A stretch of 64,000 bases of DNA, from NCBI GenBank assembly GCA_037951105.1, contig JBAMJV010002934.1, positions 1 through 64,000 of the forward strand. The letters are read 5' to 3'. A program made the position numbers and the translations under genes. A model generated the notes under the pieces. It saw nothing but the letters and a program-made list of their open reading frames with translations. It was not told the origin of the DNA and did no database searches. This stretch comes from Echinarachnius parma (taxonomy: Eukaryota > Echinodermata > Echinoidea > Clypeasteroida > Echinarachniidae). The number at the start of each line of letters is the position of its first letter. Position 1 is the first letter of the stretch. This document shows positions 11,031-21,600 of the stretch, in pieces.

Positions 11031-12343
11031 AGAAGAAGACTTGCTAGAAAAAAATATTAAGAATGAAAAGAGAAAAGGAATCAGCCTAAAACCAGACCCA
11101 ATTCCCAGCCCACCTTCCCTACCATAAACACACACCCTTTTCAAACCGCCATTTCTGTTAGTATTTTAATCCTCTTCTTAATCATGTCCAGGCAAAACAA
11201 GGGTTGTTAAGGCAAGCCTCCACACTAACCTGTTTCCTTACTGGGCCAGTAAAAAAGTCTTTCACATCAAATGTTAGACCATTTTATAATTATTTAACAT
11301 TTTAGACTATTTCAGATATTTCTAAGTCATTTATACACCATTAAAAAAAAATCGTCATGATTCCTACCAATATTGACACCATTTAAATAATATACAAGTC
11401 AAAATACGTAGGTTAGGTAGTTTTGTATGAAAAGTTATGACCATTGGGTGTTAGTTATCTTGTCAAAAGTTGAGACCATTTCTGCAATCATTGAACACTC
11501 GATGTGAAAGGGGTCATAAGATACGGGTAGTAGATGCAACAGGTTTTCAGGGCATTAGATAGTAAGCACCACTTTGCTTCTCCCCCACGCCACAATTCCC
11601 TCTCCCCCTTTCATCATGCTGAGATAATTTTTGTAGATTTCACACATTTTTATACAATTTTACGTTCCTCGTCGTCGCAGGTACGCTATAATTCCAGGGC
11701 ATTTCTCTCTGATTTGTCCGCAATTTTCTCCCCGCTATCTACTCCGCCATCACTCCAGAGGCTAGCGGTTCTTTGTGGCGTCTAGCGATGGCCAAAGGTT
11801 CGCTCCACTCCCCCATGTCCACCTGACAAGACAGTGAGATGTGAGAGAAATGAAATCTAATCACTGGGAGAAAAGGATGTATTCCCCTGGTAGTTGCTAT
11901 CGGTTTTCTGTCAGGGAAATCAAGATAAAGGCATAGATTTGTTGCGTTTTTAGTTAACTTTATGAAAAGCCAGACCATAGAAAAAACATCCATTGATAGA
12001 AAAAAGAGAGAAAAGCTACCGTAACTTCTAAAAAATCACCTGCTAAGCTAACTACCTACACTAATGTACAAAATTGTCTTTAGTTTAGTAAAGACAGAAC
12101 AATTAAGATTGGGGGAGATTATTTCCTCCCTTTTTATCTGCCTTCATTTGTACATTATGCAAAGAATGTTAGTATTACAAAATAATGTGTATGAAATTAT
12201 GCTTTGCAAATTGTATATTAAGGTGTTTTTTGAAGTAATGATTATGATTTCAGCAGCCTCAAATGCAATCTGATGAAAATTAAGACATCACATTTGCAAC
12301 ATAAACCGTCATATACAATGTATGCATTATCCTCTTCCTTTAT
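11031..12343. other. Unique AT-rich DNA; fragment of a dispersed element
   Basis: A short piece near 11206-11250 ('ggcaagcctccacactaac', 'gggccagtaaaaaa') matches the left end of the 3070-3333 element. Otherwise nothing was identified. Confidence 0.45.
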
Positions 12344-12514
12344 CAGGGCCCCGTTGCAGAAAGTGATACAATCGATTGAAAGTTACAATTAATTGTAATT
12401 CCGATCATGTGTTCTAAATGCGCAAATCTGATTGGTGGAAAACACGCAAACTTTCTTACTTCCAATTAATTGTAACTCACAATCAATTGTATCTCTTTCT
12501 GCAACGGGCCCCAG
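12344..12514. mobile_element. Palindromic MITE 'GTTGCAGAAAG' family, CAG-flanked, copy 1
   Basis: The element spans 12347-12511. Left end GGCCCCGTTGCAGAAAG pairs with right end CTTTCTGCAACGGGCCC, and the interior has 'acaattaattgtaa' palindromes. CAG flanks both ends. Copies at 25017-25169 and 37713-37877, and an end fragment at 18770-18807, share the structure. Confidence 0.85.
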
Positions 12515-12584
12515 ATCACATTATTGTAGTCATTTTGTTATCATTGCTCCCCTGTATTTTCCTTATCCTTGTCCGTCCTTATGT

Positions 12585-12774
12585 TCCACCCCCCCTCCCC
12601 TCTCCCTCTCCCCCTCACCCCTCCCCCTCTCCCCCTCACCCCTCCCCCTCTCCCCCCTTCCTCCTCTTCAATATCCATCTTTTTCACTGGAACTCAAGTG
12701 TGTTACAAGCCGGATTCACTACAAGGGAGGTTGATGGGGGAGGTGGCTAGGGGCTGTGCCCCCCCCCCCCCCCC
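12585..12774 (+). repeat. CT-rich simple repeat and poly-C run
   Basis: About 12590-12660 is a pyrimidine repeat of 'ctccccctctcccc' type. A C run of 16 follows at 12759-12774. Proline-rich ORFs here are artefacts. Confidence 0.9.
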
Positions 12775-13239
12775 TTTCTTAGAATGTTAAACATATATCC
12801 AAGCAAAGCCAACTCCTATTCCAGCAAAATCAACCACCTTGAGGCAACATCATACTTTTTTCAGGCAACATAACATAATGGAGCATGGGCTGTTTTTATC
12901 AAAAATTGAATAAATACAATTTAAGGGAGGAAGGGAGGTTTTTTGGCATTTTTTTTACATTCCAGGTGAAAAACTGAAAAGATAATATTTAGGCAAAGAC
13001 CTCAGCCCATGCTTTGGAACATGTTATCCTTTTGAATTCACCTTGTAATTTTCTTAAAATATTGAAATATGCTGTTTATCACTTTTAATCCATCAGGATT
13101 TCCAGCTCAAAGGAATAGTTCTCATTCTACTCCATTGTCTGATTCATATGCAGAGCACATCAATTTGACTTTAGCTGCAGAACATGATATTAATCAGGAA
13201 TATAGCTGCCCCTTAGGCATCCCACTAATAATCGCCCCT
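12775..13239. other. AT-rich DNA; nothing recognised
   Basis: No ORF with a domain and no repeat boundary could be defined. Confidence 0.45.
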
Positions 13240-13456
13240 TAAGAGTGGGAAGGACGTTAAGTCCAATTTAGGAAAATTGAGTTAGGCATACCATCTTGCA
13301 GGTTTGAGTCGCCAAATTTTCAGATAAAAAGTGTGTCTAATGTGGGGAATATTCATCAAATATGAAACTGCTACATATAGTTTATACATGGCTTCCATAC
13401 TACAGGATTATCTCCGAAATACAAAAAGTGACTTCGCGCCCTTCTTGTTCTCAACT
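13240..13456. mobile_element. 'AGAAGGGCG' inverted-repeat MITE, copy 1 (diverged)
   Basis: The interior and right end ('acaaaaagtgacttcgcgccc', 'ttcttgttctcaac') match the complement of 19035-19090 closely. The left end 'agagtgggaaggacgttaagtc' is a weaker inverted match. A related copy is at 14166-14389. Confidence 0.6.
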
Positions 13457-14165
13457 GATAAAGTATTGAGGGCTCCACACTAACCTATTTTGCTGGTGGC
13501 CCCTCTGGGAAAGTAAATAATTTTCTTTTCCATTTTTCATGGCATGAAACAGACATTTACATATGCCCCAAGATTTAATTTCATTTGTAAACTGATAACT
13601 GTTCAAAATATTACTACCTTTATTGATCAAAACAGCAGTTATTGATGATGCATACAATAGAAGAATGCAATCACACTTTCCTTCCAATGGTTTGATATAA
13701 TAAACATTTCAGACTTGAGTAGAGTTTAGAGGTTGGATATTGTACTCTTGTTTTAAAGTAGAATAGTGCCCTCTTTAGTTTGTGTTGAAATAGTTACTGC
13801 TATCTGTTCCATCTCTTCAGCAAGACAGTTAATCCAGTATTGCTTCTATCTACTCAGGTGTATAAATGGGGGCCTAGCTAGGGTAGTGTGAAGTATGTGT
13901 GAACCTGTGTGAGGGAGCCTGGCTGGAGTGCTGTGGTATGGAGTGGAAAGTGTGCACATCAATAATGGATTGATTGTGGGCGTGTATCTATTGACCAAGG
14001 AAACCTGATAATACAGGGCCTTGAGCATCAAGATGTCATCGGATATGTTGTGCTTAGACTCATTATTAATATTATTATCAATATTCATTAAAAAAGGAGT
14101 TATTAATCCTTTGTGTAACAACTTGACCTTTCTATTATATGGTTTTGTCTTGGTTATATTGTTGG
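13457..14165. other. AT-rich DNA with a dispersed-element fragment
   Basis: The fragment 'gggctccacactaacctattttgctggtggcc' near 13470 belongs to the 3070-3333 repeat type. The remainder is unassigned. Confidence 0.4.
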
Positions 14166-14389
14166 GTGAGAGAGTGAAAAGGGCGTTTTGGCTAAATTGA
14201 AGTTCTACATACTTTCTCGTAGGTTTGAGCCTTTGATATGATAATCATTTCAAATTTCGGAAATATGCATGAAAAAACAAGACTAAGAAAAAAGAGTTAT
14301 ATTTTGTTTCCACATGGCTCCTCAACTTTCAATTTTGAAACTGATTAGAAGTACAACAAGTGCCTTAGTGCCCTTCTCCTTCTCAACCA
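14166..14389. mobile_element. 'AGAAGGGCG' inverted-repeat MITE, copy 2
   Basis: The left end 'gtgagagagtgaaaagggcg' and right end 'gcccttctccttctcaac' are imperfect inverted repeats, with interior 'gtttgagc' and 'tttcggaaatatgca' as in its relatives. It has no coding capacity. Confidence 0.6.
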
Positions 14390-14640
14390 ATGATATGTGA
14401 CCGACTATAGAAAAACCCGGCACTCGACGGTAAAACTCAAAATATAGATTTCCATACCATTAAAAAGGCCTCATCACAAGCTTTCATTTAATGCTTTGTT
14501 GTAACAAATTGGTCAATAATTGGGGAAGATATGATTGTTTCAATTTTACAATCATAAGTCTTTTACACACATTATGTAAACTTAAAATGCCCATCACATA
14601 TGGTGAAGAAGTGTTATGGCCATGTAATTTATACTAGCTA
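14390..14640. other. AT-rich spacer
   Basis: No feature was recognised between the MITE and the tandem array. Confidence 0.4.
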
Positions 14641-15089
14641 TTCTTGTACTTGGGTTGATAGTTTCTTTCGTTCACTCTGTTCTTAAAAATAGATTGTTAA
14701 TTCCATGTATGAACTATATTGCATGCATGATACTTAATTGCAATGCAGAAGGGGTAGCCCCCATTTTTTTAAATTATTAACAGAGCTTCACACTACTAAA
14801 CATGAAATGCAAAAAGAATAGTTTTGTGTTTTTCTGTTTTTATGAACATTTCTTTAAAAAATATAAGTTTAACTTAATCTATTCACTCTTTTGTTTCAAC
14901 TCCAAACAAATTCAATGACCAGTTTTGTTTAAAACTATGTCTTGTTTTACAGCATAGTTGTTTGCTACTTCTTATACTCCCGTACCCAAAGTATCATTGT
15001 TTGATACAAAAACATAAATACTGTATACTTTTTCCCATTTATTAAAGGCCATCAAAACTGCAGTAAAGCAAGCCTCCTTGATATAAACA

Positions 15090-15234
15090 AAATTAACTGA
15101 TTTTCATCAAACTTAATGCCTTTTCAGAAGAAATGTTTCAACAATTTACAAGGAAACTAACTGCTTTCCATAATAGTTAGTCCAACTAACTAGAGTTAAG
15201 TTAAAACTTTGAATCTTTGTGAAACACCCCCCTG
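15090..15234 (+). mobile_element. Right half of 'GTGTTTCACAAAGAT' MITE
   Basis: It matches the right half of 9244-9540 and 44433-44731 ('gccttttcagaagaaa', 'tttacaaggaaactaac', 'ctttgtgaaacaccccc'). It ends at 15231 followed by CTG. The left half is missing. Confidence 0.75.
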
Positions 15235-15269
15235 TACTTGGATTTATAGTTGCTTTCATTCACTCTCCC

Positions 15270-15652
15270 CGTGTTCACACACAAAAATTTCATCCCTTAA
15301 TCATGACTAACGAAAGAGTAACGAAACGACGTGGTTTTATCGTCGTTTCGTACGAGAGCTGACTATAGAATCACGCTCTATTCGTGTGTGAACGACGGTC
15401 GGTCGCTTAATCATGATTAGCTATACGACTCGTAACTAACTGGGCGTGGCTTAACGTGAACGTTCGCGCGCACAGGCCCCTAGGGAGACCTGACCTGTTC
15501 GGTGCACCTGGAAGCCGGCTGTTGTGCGATATTGGCTCTGTGTGTGTGAACGTAGATGTAGTTTGGTTTAATCATGACTAACGATACGTCGTATCGTTAG
15601 TCATGATTCTTTAGTCATGATTAAGGGATGAAAATGTTTGTGTGTGAACACG
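15270..15652. mobile_element. Fold-back MITE with ~40-bp inverted ends
   Basis: The left end CGTGTTCACACACAAAAATT continues through 'tcatcccttaatcatgacta'. The right end is its complement, finishing GTGTGTGAACACG. The interior holds further 'taatcatgac' palindromes and a perfect 'cgatacgtcgtatcg' core near 15585. Comparison with the unit at 14660-14710 shows host sequence ('cactct...aaatagattgtt') continuous across the insertion. It resembles sea urchin TU-type fold-back elements in style; that link is inference. Confidence 0.8.
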
Positions 15653-15765
15653 CTGTCTATCCTCAGAAATAGATTGTTGATGCCAGATATATGACCTCCA
15701 TGTACAGTATATTGCTCTCATAGAACTTTATTGCTGAAGGGGCAGCCCCCATTTCTTTTTTTTTA

Positions 15766-15845
15766 TTTACCCGTTCCCTACGAGTTTCTGAAATCTACAT
15801 AGACTTTGTACACGACCCACTCGGTTCCCGTAGTCAAGGGGTTAA
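15766..15845. mobile_element. Mini TTAA element ('CCCGTTCCC'), copy 1
   Basis: An ~75-bp segment from 'ttacccgttccc' to 'caaggggttaa' has inverted CCCGTTCCC / GGTTCCCGTAGTCAAGGGG ends and TTAA on the right. A close copy, TTAA on both sides, lies at 18836-18915. The related host unit near 14770 lacks it ('aattattaacagagctt'). Confidence 0.7.
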
Positions 15846-16026
15846 CAAAGCTTTTATGCTATTGAACATGAAATGCAAACAAAAATTATTGCTCACGCAC
15901 AAATTTTTCTGTTTTTATGCATATTCCTAATATTCCAGTCACTCTTCTGTTTCAACTCCAAACTTATTTGTATGCTAAAGTGTCCTTGTTTGATTTTAAA
16001 AAAATTGATACTGTACATTTGTACGT

Positions 16027-16438
16027 TTAAAGGGGACCACCAGGCAAAGAACAGCACATTAATATATATTTGTTTTGTGATATCAAATAGATACTCAACA
16101 TTTTGCAAAAGGTTGTGTAATTCATAAACAAAGCAATTAATTTCCACCACTTACGGAACCACTACTATTTCCTGGTTCCGAACGGGCAAAACATTTGCGC
16201 GTGCGCCTGCTGCTATTCACGCGTACATTGGGAGACAATAGAATCCCGGGCGATTCGTTCGCTCTGGACAAAGTAGTCTCGTACATGAACTCATGCTTTA
16301 GAATGGTGATGCGTTTTCCAATTATATATTTTTTTCTTTCTGGAAACATATATTTGTGAACTTGTTGATGGAATGGAATACTAAAGATGTTACCTTTCAT
16401 GTATAAGAATATTATTTTTGGGTGGTGGTACCCTTTAA
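16027..16438. mobile_element. TTAA-flanked element 'AGGGGACCACC'
   Basis: Ends TTAA-AGGGGACCACCAGGC and GGGTGGTGGTACCCT-TTAA are imperfect inverted repeats. The host unit reads 'tgtacgtttaaggtcatcaaaactgcag' once the element is removed, matching the uninterrupted units near 16655 and 18195, so the TTAA duplication is directly supported. No protein is encoded. Confidence 0.85.
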
Positions 16439-16717
16439 GGTCATCAAAACTGCAGTCAAGCAGCCTACAAACCCCTTACAAGATCCTTGTTGTAAAACAA
16501 TGACACTTAATCTGATCACTGGATTGTTTAGCGCAAAGCAGAACCACTGAATGATGTTATTTGTTTGCTTTTACAACACTAGGGCCTTTGATAGTTCTAT
16601 ACCCCCCTATGTTCCATGTTGGGTAACTAATCAATACCAAAGCACTGTACATTTGTCCATTTAAGGTCATCAAATCCGCAGACGGCTTACAAAATCCATG
16701 TTTTAAAACAATGCAAC

Positions 16718-18052
16718 TTAAAGGGATAGTTGAGTTTTGGTAGAGAGTGCGCTAGACTACTCTTTTTTTTTGTGAGGTAATGAAAAACTGAGTGTAAAAT
16801 TTGAAAGAGCATAATATTTAAATAATAAAATCATCTTTGTTTGATCAAAATTGGTTCAGAGACGGCTGAAATATCCATAAATATAACAATTTGTAATAAA
16901 CCTGGGGCCCCAGGTTTATTAGAGAATGTTGAACCAGCCGTTAACAATTTTTTAAAATGCTTCCTCTTTTCAAAAAGTTACAAAATAGATATTTAAATAG
17001 TTGTTGGTTATTTCTCTGTCTAATTACTATTTCAACAAAGCATCACATGGGCCATTCTTTGAAAAGTGAAACTTTTTCGGAAAAATTGAAGTTTTATTTT
17101 TCTGTAGTTTTGTTCCATTTTTGGAATGATCCATGTGTAAAGTTTCATGAAATACATGATTTGAAGTTTAAAATGAAACTTTTTTACTCATTTGCATAAA
17201 TTTACATATTTCAATATTTTTCTAATAATCATAATTCAGAAAATAATCAAGATATCAAAAGGATAATTAGCAAGCTCATTCTTCTCACTTTCCTGTACAG
17301 GTTGATACCAACTTTGTAAAAATTCAACCTTTCATTCTTTTCTAAACCCGATATTATAAAATTCCCATTTTTCCATTCATATTGTACATGTCACACACGT
17401 GACCACCCCAAAATGTCACACACGTGACCAGACGTTGCCACATAATTAAGTACTATAAAAAACAACGGTTTGATGTAATTCTCATTCATTGCTATTGTTG
17501 TACTTACAAATGTATAGTACTTCTCTGGTAATAAGATGAACATTATAGCTATTCATATTTTAAAGAATTTTCCAAATGAAATTTAGTTATGAAAAAAGCG
17601 CTCCGTGCGAAGTCACACACGTGACCCATGCCATTTGACCTCTGACATTGAGTTACGTAATCCTTATAAAATCTTTTGTGTTAAGTTTGAAAGACTACAA
17701 CATATTCAAGTCACATATGAAGTAAAAATCATTATAGTCTCATACTTACTGAAATATAAGCATCCCATTTCAAAATTTGTCATGTTTTGGGTCACACACG
17801 TGACCAAGAATGGCCCACATGCACAATATTTTATTCAAAATGGTTGAAACCGATGAGTGTTTAGAGAACGCCCTCTTACGTTTTAACGGCTCTTTTTTAA
17901 TGTTAACATGATTTTTACTACGTCATTTGTAATTTTGTGTTCCTTTCTAGTTATAACTATTAGTTTGTAATGTAATGATGCAGGTTTTGGTTACTAAAAT
18001 TCAGTTTCACCAAAACTGTACTCTCCCTACCAGAACTCAACTATCCCTTTAA
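16718..18052. mobile_element. 1.33-kb TTAA element, Kolobok-like ends, non-autonomous
   Basis: The left end TTAA-AGGGATAGTTGAGTTTTG pairs with the right end CAGAACTCAACTATCCCT-TTAA. It interrupts a host unit ('caacTTAAtctagccactctttt') that is uninterrupted near 14868, proving the TTAA duplication. The interior is AT-rich and contains four copies of GTCACACACGTGACC (17390, 17415, 17612, 17791) and a 26-bp perfect palindrome at 16895-16920. ORFs are at most 80 residues with no transposase motif. The AGGG start plus TTAA target fits Kolobok. Confidence 0.88.
16895..16920. repeat. 26-bp perfect palindrome
   Basis: AATAAACCTGGGG is followed directly by its exact complement. It lies inside the 1.33-kb TTAA element, about 175 bp from its left end. 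Confidence 0.95.
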
Positions 18053-18370
18053 TCTAGCCACTCTTTTGTTTCAACTCCAAGCAAAACTACTGAATAATGG
18101 TTTGTCTGTTCTTTTTTTTCTTTTTTATAGCACTAGAGCCTCCCAGGTTCCATGTTATATAAAGAATCAATATATACGAAAGCAATGTACATTTGTATAT
18201 TTAAGGTCATCAAACCGCAGACGTCTTTAATACAAGATCCATGTTGTAAAACAATGACACTTAATCTTGTCAGTCAATTATGTCTAAACAAAGCCAATCC
18301 ATCGTCTGGTTCCTTGTCAATGTTTCATGTTTCACAATCGATTGAATACCCTGTGCAAGGATTGTATTGA

Positions 18371-18529
18371 TCCACTAGAAAATATGTCGAAGTCGATCTC
18401 CTTTATTGCGAACATGTTTTGTTTAAAGCATATAATCTGGAGAAACTTATACACATACCATTTGTCATATTGACAAACATTGCACAATGTATCTCTGTAA
18501 ACATGCATTCACACAATTGCAAACACACT
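18371..18529. other. Unique spacer
   Basis: Short AT-rich segment between the tandem array and the microsatellite; nothing recognised. Confidence 0.4.
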
Positions 18530-18705
18530 CACACACATACACAGACATACACACACAAACAAACAAACAAGCACACAAACACACAAACACACAAACAAAC
18601 AAACAAACAAACAAACAAACAAACAAGCAAACATACATACACATACACACATGCATCACCATCTGCATGCACACAAACACACCTATACAGTCATATACAC
18701 AGACA
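18530..18705 (+). repeat. (CA)n / (CAAA)n microsatellite
   Basis: Mixed 'acac', 'acaaac' and 'acat' tracts. Thr/His/Gln/Lys-rich ORFs on plus and Cys/Val-rich ORFs on minus are artefacts of this repeat. Confidence 0.95.
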
Positions 18706-18769
18706 GCCACACTTTAATTTTAACATAAATATATCTATTTCTTGTTTTTTGTGCGCATTTCAACAATGA

Positions 18770-18807
18770 TCTGACTTACAATCAATTGTTTCTCTTTCTG
18801 CAACGGG
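18770..18807. mobile_element. End fragment of 'GTTGCAGAAAG' MITE
   Basis: 'Cttacaatcaattgtttctctttctgcaacgggt' matches the right end of 12347-12511. The rest of the element is absent. Confidence 0.7.
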
Positions 18808-18835
18808 TCTTGAACGGGTTAAAAGATTGAATGTA

Positions 18836-18915
18836 TTAACCCGTTCCCGTTGAGATTCTGAAATCTCCATAGACTTTGTACACACCCCACCTGGTTCCCG
18901 TAGTCAAAGGGTTAA
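18836..18915. mobile_element. Mini TTAA element ('CCCGTTCCC'), copy 2
   Basis: TTAA-CCCGTTCCCGTTGAG at the left and 'ggttcccgtagtcaaaggg'-TTAA at the right, about 80 bp in total. It matches 15766-15845 almost base for base in 'tctgaaatct-catagactttgtacac'. The CCC start with a TTAA target resembles piggyBac-type ends. Confidence 0.75.
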
Positions 18916-19034
18916 AACGGTATTCAGTAAAAACATTCCATGATAAATTTATGTGCGTTATTTGATGATATATGAAGCTCCTTTTTTGTCATATGATGGG
19001 GGTCTAAGTAAACTGACCCCCTGTATATATTGTC

Positions 19035-19272
19035 GGTTGAAAAAGAGAAGGGCGCGAAGTCACTTTTTGTACTTCAGAGATAATCGTGATTAAAGTTTGA
19101 AAACCATGTAGAAACCAATGTGCTCTCTTCTATATTAATGTTGTTGAATGTTCCCAAAATAGACATAATTATTATCTGGACAAACTTTCACAAAGCTTTG
19201 AGCTTTGAGCGTCAAGATGGTTTGCATAAATCAATTTAGCCAACGTTGGACTTTACGCCCTTCTTACTCTCA
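19035..19272. mobile_element. 'AGAAGGGCG' inverted-repeat MITE, copy 3
   Basis: The left end 'gttgaaaaagagaagggcgc' pairs imperfectly with the right end 'acgcccttcttactctcac'. The left half is the close complement of 13390-13456. Confidence 0.65.
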
Positions 19273-19696
19273 CACGATTCGTTCTTACTGCCTAGCTACA
19301 CCACAGTCACAGAAGGTACCCCCTGGCCGGCCTTGGTCCCCTAGTGGTAGTATGGCCAGTCTTTGGTTTGTTCTCTCTATAGAGATTACATTGATTTGGT
19401 CAATGGACGACCACTCCTTGTCTAGTAATGCCCCTGTTGACCAACAAATCAATATGATTGGATCGATCAGCGATCTCGGGGCTCGTCCTTTCTTCTTGCA
19501 TGGCTTAACTGCTTTGTGGTCAAGCGGTCCTGGGTAATCCACAATGGGAGGGAGCTGTGCCTGTAAGAAAAAGGAATTTTAAAAAAGGTGAGTAAAGGAT
19601 GGATTTCAACACATTCCGTTTACATCATCATAAATAGATTATCCACAATGATGTAGACTCTGCTTACAAAAGGAACAAAAATAAAAGCGAAAAGAT
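19273..19696. other. Unique DNA with long overlapping ORFs on both strands, unassigned
   Basis: ORFs of 110 (plus, 19205-19537) and 85 (minus, 19285-19542) residues overlap. Neither shows a motif I recognise, and the plus one starts inside a MITE, so I treat both as chance. The block 19300-19550 is less AT-rich than its flanks. Confidence 0.35.
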
Positions 19697-19750
19697 GGAA
19701 TCCAAGACTAGCAATCCGGAGGTCTCGGGTTCGAATCCCGTTGGAATCCC
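19697..19750 (+). mobile_element. 3' half of a tRNA-derived SINE head
   Basis: 'Aatccggaggtc' plus a perfect B-box GGGTTCGAATCC resemble the anticodon/T-arm half of the sequence at 10384-10460. No A-box half is present, so it is a truncated SINE, not a tRNA gene. Confidence 0.65.
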
Positions 19751-20635
19751 ATTTTCTTTGCTCATTTTTAATCACAATCCATTTGAAAAAGATAATTGAA
19801 AAACATTCCGTCATACATTTATGAATATAGAATCCAGAATGATGTCAGTTAACTGAGTTGATTTAAGATTTTAAAAGATGGAAATTGATACATTTTACAT
19901 CCAGTTTAGCGAGAGTTTCTCTTCGAAACAGTAAATGAAAACAAGATGGAATCATGGAATGCAACATAGTCCATCATTATAAATATATTATTTACAGCAA
20001 TATGAACTGTATCGCGAAACAAAGAAAGGGAATAAAGCAAAAAGAAAGTTAAAAAAGATGAAATCCAACACAATCCATTTGAATACTCAATTGAATATAT
20101 TCCCACATAGTTCACAATTATGTAAAGTGGAATATTGAGAGCCTTGCTGTAAAAAAAAAAGAAAAAAAAAAGATATCAATTTGGAATAAAAAACTTTCCA
20201 ATTCCATCATAAATAGAAAATCCAGAACAATGCCAGTTGTTTGAATTTAAAGTTATAATGATGAAAGGAGATGGAATCCAACTCATTTTATTGGGGAAAA
20301 TGCAGATAATTCAAAATATGTATTTATGTGCTCACGGTTGTTTATAATATTTATGTATACATGTGATGTAAACTGATTACACATGTTTGTAAGTCTTTTA
20401 TTATTATGTGTATTTCTATTTGTATTTGTAATTGTATTATTTTGTTGTTGCTGTGTGTAGATAATTTTCAGTTGCGCCCTGAGCATCTTGTTCAAGATGG
20501 AATTGGCGCTTTATAAAACTCCTATATCATTACTATTCATAATGAAAAAAACAACAAAATACATTACATTTAAATCATGAATGAATTTAAGTTCTGGAGA
20601 AATCATCCATGGTGCCCAGTGAAGGAGCTAATTTG
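19751..20635. repeat. AT-rich DNA with degenerate repeats; no gene seen
   Basis: Phrases such as 'gatggaatccaa', 'cataaatagaatatccaga' and 'aaaaagat' recur loosely near 19630, 19820, 19960, 20060 and 20210, suggesting a decayed ~150-bp tandem array. Confidence 0.45.
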
Positions 20636-20996
20636 TATATAATGATAATAATATACACTATTTATATAGCGCCTATCACGATTGATAATCATCTCTAAGC
20701 GCTTTACAATTATATTATTACCCCGGTCATAGGATACAGTGCAAACCAGCACACATTGTGTGCACCATCTCCTCTCCCTGGGGGGTATTCCTTCCAAGCG
20801 CTCAGTGGGCTCAAGAAGATCGTTCACATAAAGGCTTTCACCTCCTACCGGTCCCCATTTATACACCTGGGTAGAGAGCAGCAATAGTGGATAAATTGTC
20901 GTGCTGAAGGACAAACGCTGTGGGCAGGGTTCGAACTCGGGATCTCATGATCGGAAAGCGCGCGCTCTACCAATCTTGCCACACCACATCCATATA
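20636..20996 (-). mobile_element. tRNA-derived SINE, ~360 bp, near full length
   Basis: Read on minus, it begins 'ggatgtggtgtggcaagattggtagagc' (D-arm/A-box), with B-box GAGTTCGAACCC near 20930. A body with 'ccaggtgtataaatgggg' type sequence follows. It ends in the tail 'tgtaaagcgctt...ggcgctatataaatag' and an ATTATTATCATTAT-like 3' terminus. The 'tatatagcgc' tail also occurs at 36625-36660. Such tails mark widespread marine-invertebrate SINEs. Confidence 0.85.
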
Positions 20997-21262
20997 TGTT
21001 GACAATATAGTGGTAAGTTATCTAAAGGATTGTTATAAAATATACTTATAAAAGGGAACCTGCACACAAATTATATCTCTTGTGTATGTCACTTGTTTTT
21101 CTCCATGGTAGCTAGATACATTTTTAGTGACAATGCTACATTTTTATAGTAGAGTTCTAGTTTGCATTGTTTTGCTGGGTGCCAGCATTTATTAGTATTT
21201 TTTACATAATCTGGCTCTCCCTGCTAGATTCTGGTCGGTCATTTTTATAGTCGATTGTTTCT
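20997..21262. other. AT-rich spacer
   Basis: No feature recognised. Confidence 0.4.
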
Positions 21263-21600
21263 GCTGGAAATTTATGATTTTGTTTAATAATTGACCTAGA
21301 ATTTCACTGCTGTGTCCTTAAATCAAACCAATATTCTATCATTTTGTTTTGCTTTCTTGCAATGATAATTGTGAACTTACAGGCTTAAGAAGATTGTTCC
21401 TGGTATTTGATTGTTGACCATTGAGTGTGTGTGTGTGTGTGCGTGCTGGAAATTTACGATTTTGTTAATTGACCTAGAATTTCACTGCTGTGTCCTTAAA
21501 TTTTGTCATTTTGTTTTGCTTTCTTGCAATGATAATTGTGAACTTGCGTGCCTAAGAAGATTGTTCCTGGTATTTGATTGTTGTCCATTGAGTGTGTGTG
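21263..21600 (+). repeat. Direct duplication (~160-180 bp unit) ending in TG runs
   Basis: The block 'gctggaaattta-gattttgtt-aattgacctagaatttcactgctgtgtccttaaa' through 'agaagattgttcctggtatttgattgttg-ccattgag(tg)n' occurs at about 21263-21440 and again at 21443-21610. The (TG)n tract was duplicated with it. Confidence 0.85.

Larger units (their letters stand above)
14641..18370 (+). repeat. Diverged tandem array repeatedly hit by transposons
   Basis: Host units share ordered landmarks: 'gatagtttctttcgttcactct', 'aatagattgttaattcc', 'gggtagcccccattt', 'catgaaatgcaaa', 'actcttttgtttcaactccaa', 'tactgtacatttgt', 'aaggtcatcaaaactgcag', 'ccttgttgtaaaacaatgacacttaatct'. Pieces occur at 14641-15089, 15232-15269, 15653-16030, 16435-16720 and 18049-18340. 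The gaps are filled by at least five mobile elements at different points. No protein frame is conserved. Confidence 0.75.

Noticed and set aside
18419..18769. Long ORFs on both strands over the CA/CAAA microsatellite
   Set aside because: Composition is entirely microsatellite-derived; no domain.
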